Part shown: positions 13,201 through 24,019 of the stretch, piece after piece
Position numbering within the stretch: the stretch's first letter is position 1
How the letters are laid out: each line of letters begins with the position of its first letter
Assembly: GCF_032118995.1 (NCBI RefSeq)
Contig: NC_092665.1
Location: 14,342,012 to 14,406,011, forward strand
Source: Asterias amurensis
Taxonomy: Eukaryota > Echinodermata > Asteroidea > Forcipulatida > Asteriidae
DNA: 64,000 nt
Direction: 5' to 3'
Translations under genes and position numbers: made by a program
Notes under the pieces: generated by a model
What the model was told of the DNA's origin: nothing
Databases searched by the model: none
What the model saw: only the letters and a program-made list of their open reading frames with translations

Positions 13201-16200
13201 GGCTTGTTGTGGAATTCATAAATGTGTAGACGGTAAATATTTCTGTTGACAAATCTTCAGAACTTTGGACCGAGATGACTTCGGACTGAGTGGTTTCATT
13301 TCACTTTAGCTGAAAAAGTGTTTTAAGTTTTGTAAATTTCAGTTTCCCCTTTCTTACCTTTGGTCTAGCGTATAAATGAAGTATCGTTAGCGATATATCT
13401 TTGAGATCGGCTTCCTCCGAGTCCATAAGTCCATACCATGGAGGATTGCTGGGCAGAATGACCTGTGGTCAAAAAGGCAAAAGCTGTCAACTTATAAACC
13501 ATTTAAAACTCAAGAAACTTTACACCAGCCTTGAAGTTTTTAAGAAATTCACTCATTTAAAGGCAATCTAAGAGGTATATACAAGATTGGTAGACTGGAC
13601 AAAATAGTCCGTGTTAGTTTATGTGTGATCAACCATAGCAAACATAAAATAACAAAACCTGTGAAAATTTGGGCCTCATCCGTTGTGCGAGTCTAGTGAG
13701 AACCATGCATAATTATCAGCATGTTTACAGTCTTTAATTTTGTCTGCGACATCCAAAATCAGCACGTGTTTTTGTTCGATAGTAGTTTTACTGAAATGTG
13801 ACCTCATTTCAAAGGAAGATATTTCAAAGACATTGTTTTAGTATAAACTTCCATGATCAGTAAGCTTTCACACTAAAAATAAACACAATTTTATCCTTAA
13901 CAATCCTATAAAATCACTTTCAATCCAAATTTGTTGAACTATCACTTACATTTAGTTGTCTGGCCGACAGGTAGATGCATGCACAGGCAATAGTCTCGGG
14001 CTTATACCTCACAAACACGTCAGTGCGTAAACTGTCGTTCATGTAATTCCTGAATGAGGGGGAAAAAGATAAGGACGAAAATTTCATCAACACAGATCAA
14101 CCAGCTTCCACAGTTTCATTTAAATTACCGCTAGTGAGTACTGCTACCATCACTACGGGCCCATTCAGAACAAGCAATGTCTAAAAAAAAGAAATTGAAT
14201 TATTTTTCTTGAAAATGTGTTTGAATACTTGACGAGTCCAACAAAACAATTGATTATCAAAATAAAGTTTTTTTTCTTGAACATGGTTTGAAAGTCAACT
14301 GAATGGAACAAAAAACATCTAAATCTAAACTTATGGTGTGTGGGTCAAGTTTTTGAGAACCAACCATGTCCGCTTATTGAACACACTTCATACTTGGCCA
14401 AAGACTTTGTGTGACCCCATTGTGACCCCATAACAGACCTTCCATCCACACCATGTCCAGAAAGTGACCCATCCTCATCAAGGGGGCCCAGGGCGAGTCT
14501 ATCTCATTCACCCCCATGCTCGGTCCAGCTCCAGCTCACTTCCAAACTTAGCCTACAGTTAGCTCTTTTCCATTCCAACGATTATGCCATCAGTTTCAAT
14601 CCAATATATCAGATGCATCAATGTCATCTTGGTGTAGAGGTGTTCTCTCTACATTTTAAAATTATTTGGATGTTCCATTTTACAGGCGTGGCCAATCAAT
14701 CCAGCGGGTCCAGCATAAAAGGATGACAAGTGTTACATCGCCCATCAAGATCTCAATTCAAGAAACCTTCCACGATAACATACTTACCTTTTATGTGTAC
14801 TGTATCATGGCGTACAAAACATGAAACTAATTGTTCACTTATTATTAGCAAACTGAAAAATTTAGATAAATTAAAAGCTATTTATCACAAAATTTTACAA
14901 ATATAATTTGGCAGACTTATCAAACACACACTTGACATAACATAAACGGAAAAATAACATGTACATGTATTTTCACAAATCACGACATAATTATGAAACC
15001 ATTTCCACAGATCCTGGTCACTCGGCGAAGTTCTTGGTTGGAATTTAAAACGAAGTGCTCTTGGAGTAATGCTTCTTGAAGCTACTACTTGGAGTCAAGA
15101 TCCAAGCGTTTGCGGACCCTTCCTGTTTAATAGAACAAGCTTCGACTCAGGTCCTAGGTTGTTTTTACCGAGCAGAGTCTCGCAGAGTTCCAGTTCTTGT
15201 TGGCTTCACCTCGCCACTGAAATTGAAAGTCTCCAAAAGTACCAAACTGCCATAAGTGTTTTTCTAGGGCAAATGTTAAATTCCATATTTCATGGTACTT
15301 TTTGCATTGGTAACTTGCTTAAGTTTCCTGTTTTCAGTGAATTCTCAAAACGTAACAATAATTTGGTTCGGTCCAACATCAGCCCATAGGATTCAACTTG
15401 GGGGGTGGATCAATTACTAACAAAAGTCAGTTCAAAGCAGGCGATCAAGTCTTCTTTGGATAAGTCTTTTGTTGGCTAAAAATTTGGTTTGGTTTTTGCT
15501 CGGACAGCCTGCATACATATATTCCTGTATCTACTACGAGGGGGTAAGCCTCACTGTCAAACCTGTTATCACATAGACACTTCAGTTCATCGTCTGCGGC
15601 CGGTGAAATACTCATGGCAGAGCTTTACATGTCAATTGTGCACACTCCTTCAAGAACTGAATAAACAGTCAGTCACGTGAGAAATAACCAGCGATCCATT
15701 CTCAGTTGTCCATATATATTTAACTCCAGTGATAGTCCGTGTGCTTTAAGTTCCATCCACGGGACGACTCTCGCTGCAAACCTTAAAGGAAAAAGCTGAC
15801 AAAGATACCCGTTACTTAACAGAGCACTTTGCTTTAGTTGGAATATTTTTGTAAAAAAGCTGAGGCTTAATCTTTAATTGTTTCATAGATTTTTTTTGAA
15901 GGTGAGCTTAAAATTAAGTACTATTTGAACATAAAGACTAATTCATCTAACATTAGATTAATTAAATGTTCATTCAATTGATGATATTTATAATTTTGCC
16001 AAAATACACATTATAAATCAAAATAAAGTCATTTGTCAACTCCAGTTTTAATTAAATGACTAACAGATAATTTCTAGGCCTACAATATTTTGGAGTCAAC
16101 ATCACTAGAAGTAACCAAAATGACCAACTGATTCTAGATCCACTTCTACACTAAACGAATCTCATGATATGATACACTTGACAACCTCCCCGCTTTCTTG

Positions 16201-19200
16201 AGCTGCCTTGATGCGTTGCCATGGCAACATCCAGAGTTACCAGCAGCATTGTTCACTTAATCGAGAGCTCATACGTGTCCGATGGAATGGAAGGAGTTGA
16301 AGTAACTGTGAGGAGTCGAGCATGGGGCGTGAGACGAGAGTAGACTTAACCGAGTTCCTCCTCCGACACTGAGCCATTGAGAGGATGGCCAGACTTTCGA
16401 ACGGATGGAAGGGTGGTCGAACGAAGCCGCTGACCACAAAGTCTTCACAGACTCTCAGCCAGCTACCTTCTTTTATTAGTTTTACTTACCCCTAGGCCCT
16501 TTTGGTACAAAGGAAAGATAAAAAAAAATGTGTAAACATGGGAACTTATCAAATTGACCCGTACATGCGCATTCTCTGGTGGGGAAAGAAAACAAATGCC
16601 ACAAAGCAAAGTCTAAACTGAAACGTTTCATGCAGTTTTGGCCCCACTCTATTGACCGTTTGGTCAAGTCTATTTTCAAACCTTCATGGCATTGCAACAA
16701 ATGAACAAATGTTTTGAACGAATGATTGCAAATAATAAGCGGAGCAGAATTTCATCACAAGATGGCAATATTTCGGCACAAATTATGAACAAATCGTTAA
16801 CTCAGTGTCACCCATCATCCCCCCTTGCTCCCATGATAGCATAATCCCTCATCACCCCCCCCCCTTCACATGTCTTCAGGATGAGACTGAAACACACTGC
16901 TTAATCTTCTGCCATTCCAGTTCGATTTGCAGCATGCTTAAAGCAGGCATTGTCAAGCAAGTGATATCAATTAGATCCTGTGCATGGTGTTTGGTGCTGG
17001 CATATTCAGGTACAAACAAATACTCGTCACCTCAGTACAGATAATCGCCCAACTTTAAAATCGCTTAAGAAGGACATCTGGATTGTTTTTGTTTTCCCTC
17101 CAAATAAATGCAGATACAAACTCTCTCGGAAGTTGTGCATCATTCACAGATGAGCTTTAAATACCAATAGAACAAGAAGGGGTTTGCAATGTGCAAACTT
17201 TTTTCTTATTCAATAAATAAGTGTGTGCTTTTCCATTAAATGTGCATCACAACTGACAACTTAATTAAAAATAATTATTTAATAACTATTTTGTTATTTG
17301 ACTTTTGAAGAAAAAAAAGTTGACGAGTGAGGTTCTAGAAAGTATCTGCTCCAAGCCTGAAACACCGGCCAACAAACACCATATCGAGGAGCTAGGGTGA
17401 ACCACCCAGGCCGAGGGTAACTTACCAGGCAGTCTGCACAAGTTGTGCATTGCGTTCACACTCCAGGACTTGAAGGTAGGTCACTACCATCTGCAATCGC
17501 ACCATCAGTGCGAAAGAGACAAGACCAAAAAATAGGTGTGTTAGCTCAATTTACTGATCTCGTCAACAGGTTTAATAGCAAAATATAAAATCTGTGAAAC
17601 AACAAAAGGCGCATTTTAAGGCTGCTGTTGGCTTTTCTGTGAAGAACTCCTGAATGTAGGGCAAGGTGAGGTGTACATCGATATCGGATTTGTAAGTTGG
17701 ATTTAGAGTAATGTTTGGGACCCGGACATGATTTGTCACATGTGAATCTTTGAGGGGGCAAGGCCATTTTCCATACTGCACTTCCATTGAATTCAATTGA
17801 AATCTTTAAGTTTTTGGGTACATTTTGATGAGGCACACAAGGCCAAGACCAGGGCAACATGGGCCATTGCCTCCATGTAATTCACCCCTGGTTTAAACAG
17901 TAAACCAACCCATACAAGAAAAAGTGTAAGTATTGAGTTGTTTGTGGCTGGCAAAATGTATTAAACATAAACAAAATCCAGCACTCGTTGATCAACTTGT
18001 CGCAAGAATCTGAAAAACAACTTCCTGAAAAAGCAAAATCTATATGCAGTACAAGTCAGACTACTTTGAATGTTATTAAAATATACGTCGTCTCGAAAGG
18101 AAAGGTACCAACCTTGTGTGGGTGCTTGACGTGGACACAGAAGCCCAGCTCCTTGAGAACCCTCCGTTCAGCTTTGATGACCTGATTCTTCATGTTGAGG
18201 TACTTCTGGTCTAGTACCATCGGATCTACAGGTCTGCAGTAGGGAAGATACAAGGATTTGTCTACTACTGGCTAGATTGTAGTCACCTCAACACTAGGAT
18301 TTGATGATGTGGCATTTGGTTCACTCAAACAGCTTGTTCTTGTGTGCAATATTTTTTTTAAAGCTTTTGTTATTTTTACTATGGCAACTGAAAAGTGGTT
18401 CATGGAACATTAAAACTGCTATCTTTCTTTCCTGATTCATTTTTTGTCCACGTCTCACCATTGATTTGACCTTGTTACGTTTTGAGCATAACCAACAAAT
18501 TATCTTTAAGTACCAATTGTAGAAATGGTTAAATAACAAACCTTGGGATGATATTTTGAGATGTTATTTTCATGATTACTTGGTGCTACATGGATGTATC
18601 TAGAGAGATTTGTTTAAGTTCGCAAAGAAGTTGATATAAGCATGGGGGATTCAGACAGATTGAGAATGCAACCTTACGGCCATGTCACACGAGGCAATTT
18701 ATAGCCAACCAGTTCCAGGCAATCTCAACGAAGAAAATCTATTCACATTTCAGTGTTCTCGTTTTTGTCTTGGGGATAGTGAGTTTCAGTTAAAACAATG
18801 TCTCTTGTGCTTTTTTCAGCATACATTGCAGTTGGTTGCCTCTAACTTGCCTAGAAAATTGCCCCACGAGGCAAAACCTTTTACAGTAGCCACCCTGCGA
18901 GTAATGAAGCATGTAACAATAGCGTCAGGGGGAATCGAGTCAGGGTCAGGTCAGGTGGAAAGAGACTTGCTGAAGGCGGCCTGCCGAAGCTAGGACCCTT
19001 GCCCAAACCGACAACACCGAAGCCCCAAGTACCAAGCAACTCTTTTGGGGAATATCACTTGCAAGCAAGGGAGTGGCGTCAGAGTGTCCAGTCTCAGAGT
19101 CCGGCCCACCAGCCAGGCCATGGGTTAATGACCGGAGAGAGAGATGGCATGTCTCAAGTGTGGCGGGCTGACCATTCGCTGTGGGAAACAACCACAGTGA

Positions 19201-22200
19201 AGGGAAGAAACGAGTGTTATTTACCCATCGATGAAAATAAAAAATAAAAATAAAACTAAGATTTATGCAAAAGAAAACAATTGCAAGTTAGGAGGAGCAC
19301 ATTTTCAAACAATTAATCAATGAACCTTCAGTTGCCATAATCAAATTAAAACAAGATGAAATACAATACATATTAGAAATGTTAACATTTAACATTAGTA
19401 TTGAGATAGTTTGACAGTTTTACATAAACCAAATGCCACATATCACACAATAAACAAATATAACTGTACTGGGAGCTCAATTTTCACAAAGATTAATCTG
19501 AAGAAGAGTTGTCAATTTTGTCGCTATTGAAATTTTGAAATGTGACATCACACTTTGCTTGGCACTCAGGATTGATACACATCATACGATCAATCGTATG
19601 TCTTTGTGAAATCGAACACATGGCTTGATGTCATGAAGAGCCAAGATTGATCTCAAGATGTGTATCAATCTTAAATGAAGTACAAGTGAAGTACGATGAC
19701 ACATTACAATACTAGTGACGATACTGACAACTCGTCTCAAGATGCAACTCGATCCTTTGTGAAATCAAGCCAAGCTGATCTCTCTTGAATCATAAGCTGT
19801 GTAAAAAATATGTAGTTAGAATAGTCTACCAAACAAACACCATAACAGCAATTTCAACATTAATTTTTAGCAAAGTCCCTAAAAATCATTTGTTCACGAT
19901 TTGACAAAATATTTGCCCCATACAGCTTAAAAACCAACAACATAACCAAAACAATCTTCTGATTAAACAAAAACAGCATATTCTTTTTGGTACTATACTA
20001 GATTCAACAGGTCGACTGAAAGAAAAGGACACTCACCTATTGTTTCTTCGTTGTCTAATGTGATGAAACACATTAATTACATCACGGATGCGTCGAGGGG
20101 CTTCCTCAATCTTAGAGGCTAAATTTATACAGGCCATGGCGACAATCTGGAGTGGATCAAGACAAGGAAAATATGGAACAAAATAATGAATTTTCTTTTC
20201 TACAAGCATTCTATTACAAATTTTAAGATCACTATTTTTCCAACTCACAGGCCTGGAATTTTCAGAGGGCAAAGCCATTCTAATTTTGCAAAGGGCACTT
20301 GCATTGGAAAATGTCAAAGTTGATAAAAAACTTTTGAAGGGGCACCAAGGCCAAGACAAAGGAGGCCAAGGCCTCTGTGGCCTCCAGGCTTTCAGGCCTG
20401 ACCTCATGGGCAGACAGGTCAGAGCTACTCCTAGTCCTCTGGTGTAATGCTGGGGAGGAGACCATGACTGAGCTGCCTGCCTGCAAAGGAAATTATAAGA
20501 TTGGAGTTGAGGTAGGATGTCCCGCTTGTGGGCGACATATAAGCAATGATTTTAACACAAAAGATGAGGTTTTCTCTACTTACCTCCATATTGTGTTTCA
20601 CAAAGGACTTTGAATAATAAAACCTTTGAAAGATGACTTGACCTGTAGCCATGGCAACCTGCAAAGAAGAGAAAAAAATACTCTAAGTTTTGAGCAAGTA
20701 TCAATTAATTCAATTCACTAAATTAAATTCTCTCGACTCAACTTTGTTAATACCTGTAATTGAAATTGACAACTAAAAAAAGTATTGATAAGGGCTTGAA
20801 CCCATTGGACATTTTTGGTAAACAGTAATGTCCATGGCCCACACTTTGTGTATCACAACTTCTATATAAAATAACAAACCTGTGAAAGTTTAGGCTCAAT
20901 CGGAGTCGGGAGAAAATAATGGGAAACCCACCCTTGTTTCTGCACGTTTCGCCGTGTCATGACATGTGTTTAAAATAAATCCGTAATTCTCGGTATCGAG
21001 AACTTACATTGTTTTAATGTTTTCTCAAAAAGTAAAGCATTTCATGGAATAATATTTCAAGAGAAGTCTTTCACCATTACCTTCGATAAACCCTGTAAGT
21101 TATTGGTAAATCTGTGAACTTTTTATTTTTTTCTGTAACGAAAGTGTCCAATGGCTTTAAAATTTTTTAAAATTAATAGTGCTTTTACAACAAAAAGAGC
21201 GGCCATAATTTTAATTTTTGGTGCAAAAGCGTCTTTCTCAAATTATGGGGAATAATGGCATGCACCAACATCCAGGCTAATTTATGTGAGATGTGACGTT
21301 TTGACAACTTCAAACTCACTTGTGAATAGCAATTTAAAAAAATGCTATTTTAGTTAGAAGAAGCCTTTTGTTGGTTTGTTCATCACACAGACAGGCACAA
21401 CAAATGTTTTTTAATTTATGAAGTTTGGAATGAAACAACTTGCATAAACTAAATTTGCATGATTACAAAAAATACAAATTTATGGGATGCATCACATTTT
21501 ATTCTTGAAAATGAAGTCTCTCAACCAAACACGTCGACAATCCCACTAATTTAACTGGAAATCCATCCTACGTTTTCAATTATTAATTAATTCAAATTTG
21601 TTTCAATCAAGCGAATCAAGGTCAACTGAACTTTGCTTGATTTAATCCCAAATTTATTTAATTGTAATTCATTTATAAAGACATTTCAAGCCATTTATGG
21701 ATTGTCAAAAAAGAGAAGTAACTTAGAAATATGTTCCTTTTCTCTTTTAACTACAAATTGCAAAGTTGAAGTTCCTTTTCTTTGTTAATATAGGCCTACT
21801 GCGGGCGGCCGGCAGCTTGACACACATTCATGCACAAATTTAAACTGGGCCAAGTTTGAATTTGCAGAAGCAACCTAGTCTAAATAACATAACGTATAAT
21901 TGATGAACATTAACAGTTAACAGTTTATTAAAAGATGTTTCAGTTTGAAAAAACCCACACTCCAGTCATCAAAAATTTAAAATTAAAAACTTCATAAATC
22001 GACCACATGACCATGTCGACTTTTTTTGGGCCCTCTTTTTCTTACCTGAGGCAGTTTTAACAGGATGCCTGCCGTTTGAATAAATTCACATCCAAGCACC
22101 CTTAGGTTCATTTCCGTCTCTGAATCCAGTCCATCTCGTACCGAAGGAGTTGGGGACAATTTTGACGCTGGAATTACACAGTTTTCTAAAGTTATAATTA

Positions 22201-22255
22201 CATCTCCGTAGGTTTTTACTGGCATCGTGTTGTGTTCTTTCTTCACATCCGCCAT
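10292..22255 (-). CDS. CCNL1: Cyclin L (SR-domain splicing cyclin, partner of CDK11)
   Basis: Ten coding exons in transcript order: 22255-22046, 20658-20584, 20146-20037, 18233-18113, 17490-17426, 14049-13950, 13462-13358, 12852-12705, 11912-11819, 10826-10292. They join to 520 residues, the length of human cyclin L1/L2 (526/520). The two cyclin folds occupy about residues 30-262, with conserved blocks such as [51 protein letters not shown] and [15 protein letters not shown]. Exon 8 encodes a charged helix. The last exon encodes an Arg/Ser-rich tail (about 345-520) that should target the protein to nuclear speckles. By family it binds CDK11 and modulates pre-mRNA splicing. The start ATG lies in AACATGGCGG. 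Introns 7, 8 and 9 each carry one copy of the same element (separate entries). The single gene is probably the ancestor-type of vertebrate CCNL1 and CCNL2. Confidence 0.93.
11021..11230 (-). repeat. Cyclin L intronic element, copy A (intron 9)
   Basis: About 200 bp, nearly colinear with copies B and C. On the transcript strand it contains CCATCTGGGAGGTTTCAC, TTCACTGGTGTTTCGTTTG, GAAGTGATCATTGTTGAT, GGTTCACGAAATGAAC and TTTGTTTAGACCATGTCAC. Relative to B it has a short deletion and a few substitutions. A MITE inserted between this copy and exon 9 pushes it about 590 bp into the intron; without the MITE it would be about 200 bp in. Confidence 0.85.
11283..11669. mobile_element. MITE-1: second fold-back copy with TTAA flanks
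   Basis: Sister of the element at 5041-5430: 387 bp, same TIR (AGGAACACGTTGCCTTGGAT), TTAA on both sides and long inverted halves meeting around 11480. It is inserted in cyclin L intron 9. There is no ORF for a transposase. Confidence 0.85.
12359..12598 (-). repeat. Cyclin L intronic element, copy B (intron 8)
   Basis: About 240 bp. By eye it is close to identical to copy C over the core (12408-12592), with only scattered single-base differences. Its upstream edge on the transcript strand is about 107 bp past the exon 8 donor. The block ends, transcript-wise, in a possible 3' splice site (CCTTTGTTTAG followed by ACCATGTC) and a second AG further on (TTTCTGGCAG). Confidence 0.85.
12989..13228 (-). 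repeat. Cyclin L intronic element, copy C (intron 7)
   Basis: About 240 bp, filling nearly half of the 505-bp intron 7 and starting about 130 bp past the exon 7 donor. It has the same shared blocks as A and B. Its downstream edge contains a strong-looking acceptor on the transcript strand (CTTTTCTTCCTTGCAG) not fully kept in the others. Potential short stems are visible: GTTCA/TGAAC with a five-base loop, and TGGG/CCCA. Confidence 0.85.
14050..17425. other. Cyclin L intron 5, largest intron (3.4 kb)
   Basis: No second gene recognised. Two stretches, about 15000-15800 and 16190-16460, are less AT-rich and hold moderate open frames on either strand (for example 15069-15389 +). None matches a known family, and none has a clear acceptor-donor pair. 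Confidence 0.5.
19490..19795. mobile_element. Fold-back MITE ending in CACAAAG / CTTTGTG
   Basis: The left end (TTTTCACAAAGATTAATCTG, then GAGTTGTCA) is the inverse of the right end (TGACAACTCGTCTCAAGATG, then CCTTTGTGAAATC). The interior also folds, with two facing blocks around ATTGATACACATC and GATGTGTATCAAT. It lies in cyclin L intron 3. Confidence 0.6.
20235..20405. repeat. Dispersed GGCCTG repeat, diverged copy
   Basis: Bounded by CAGGCCTG at both ends, with internal GGGGCACCAAGGCCAAGAC and GTGGCCTCCAGGC. It is a diverged member of the roughly 180-bp family best seen at 52213-52394. It lies in cyclin L intron 2. Confidence 0.5.
20796..21155. mobile_element. MITE-2, old and diverged copy
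   Basis: It shares the inner block AATAACAAACCTGTGAAAG...CTCAATCGGAGTC with the MITE-2 copies at 25587-25972 and elsewhere. Its edges (TTGGACATTTTTGGTAA and AAGTGTCCAATGGCTTTAA) are degraded forms of the family ends. It lies in cyclin L intron 1. Confidence 0.5.
22249..22255 (-). promoter_or_regulatory. YY1-like ATGGCGG motif on the cyclin L start codon
   Basis: The start codon sits in AACATGGCGGATG on the minus strand, matching the YY1 core often found around start codons of animal housekeeping genes. It is a short motif, so function is inferred. Confidence 0.35.
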
Positions 22256-24019
22256 GTTGCAGAAAAGAAGGACGTTTAATAAACGCACGTACGATGTAAC
22301 TGAAATATGCATGCGCATCCAAGCGACTAGCAAAGTAGTTCCATCAATTACATCACACAGAGTGATATTGGACCAAACATAATAAGATCCTTCTTTATTT
22401 CAAAACAAAATTCTTTAAAAAGTTTCGATTTTACTAATTTTCATAATTGTATTCATTGACCAAAACGTGACAAGTTTCAAGGCTTTTGTGCTTTATTTGT
22501 TAACGCGGAAGGATATACGAGCTCTTTCAAGCGCCCAGCCTGGTCCTCTGCACCACGCCCGTTTATGAACAATAGCATAATCCGAGTACCAGTTACTAGG
22601 AATCGTGACGTCATTATTCCAATTAACTAACTGAACCGAACATGTGGGGCGCACTTCTGGGACTTCTGCATGTACGTATGTGGCCCGAGAGCGGAGCAAT
22701 AAACTCCATGGTCTGAAAACATAATTCCGAGCATTTTCTTGCGTATATTATTTATTATTAAAGCAGGTTACCTGCGCAACTTTTAAAGACAATTTTGTTG
22801 GATTGTACAGTTTGTTCGAGGTGTAAATAAACTTGATCTTTTTGTAAATAATTATAAAATTTTGTATAATTTACAGTTTGTGGGAACAAAAATACCCACA
22901 AAACCACCATGGGCAAACATATCGAACAAAATTTCCTGATGCGTCTCAAATGTAAACTTCTTCACCCAAAGCAGTTTAAAATTGATATTTGCCTCAATCT
23001 TTTCACAGGGTGGGTTGGGCGAGCTTTTTTGGTGTCAGTGATATTTACCATAACAAGGAAATGGATCGAGTGTCTGCCCACGCCCCCACCTACCCCAGTT
23101 TAAATAATGAACAACAAAATTATAATACAACGAACTTGTTATAATTTAATATTTTAATGAATATCCAGATAAAGCGTGGATCTCCTCCACGGATAAACAC
23201 ACCCTTTTTAAATGCAAGAAAAACATCATAATTCTTTTGTTTACAGTGACAAAATAAATGAGCTTCGGAAAAAGGTGATAAAAGAGAGCTGGCAGCAGGT
23301 AGAGATCAATTTCAAGTAAACTAATATGTCAAAGAAAAAAGTTTGACAAACAAGATATTTTATATATATCAAAACAAAGACACCTTTGTTCATAGCTTTT
23401 CTCTCTAGTGAAGCCTCCAGCAAGTTGGTCAGGCAGACCATTCCATGTCATCAAACTTTGGAACGATAGATAGTGGTGGCTTTGTTGAGAAAAGAGCTGG
23501 TTTGTAACGGCAAACTTACCTCTAATTTACTTTTCCCAACCACCATTCATAACTTCAAGTTTTACTTAAACTATGCCCGTCTGCAACAAGATGTCACATA
23601 GTGTATGCATCTACACAGTACATAGTGTGGAGAAATTTATAGGCACTCTCCTACCAAAAGCAACAACAAAAATATCAAGTTCACAGCCTACTGATGTAAA
23701 CAGATCCAGCATCTAGAACAGAGATGCTCTATTTTTCTCTATGCTCAGGGCAGGCAAGGAGATTCAACAACTTTTTTTGAAGTATGATGTTGCAGGCCTG
23801 AATCTTTACAGAAGGATGGGGCACATTCCTCAATGTCATAGATATTTGCCATTCTTGTGGTGTCCCTTGAAATGTCCAAGACAAAACACATGTTTATTTT
23901 CTTTAATCAGGTGCCCTCCACCAGGGAAATTTCAAAATATGCCTTGCTCTTAATAATTTGACGGTCGGATGATGATGCATAAATCATTTAGTATGATCAG
24001 TTTCATCTTTTCAGTTTTA
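22256..24019. other. Spacer between cyclin L and MRPL20
   Basis: Contains the cyclin L promoter/5'UTR at its left and the MRPL20 3'UTR at its right. No coding sequence recognised. A degraded member of the GGCCTG repeat family lies around 23790-23950. Confidence 0.55.
23893..23898 (-). other. Possible MRPL20 polyadenylation signal
   Basis: TTTATT on the plus strand (AATAAA on the transcript) about 120 bp beyond the MRPL20 stop codon. Position is plausible, but the site lies inside a degraded repeat. Confidence 0.4.

Noticed and set aside
10827-13357. Reading the three cyclin L intron elements as ordinary MITE insertions
   Set aside because: No terminal inverted repeats, no target duplications, same orientation and similar position in adjacent introns, and no copies elsewhere in the window.
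15069-15389. 106-codon open frame in cyclin L intron 5, opposite strand
   Set aside because: No recognisable domain and no acceptor or donor; left as unexplained composition only.
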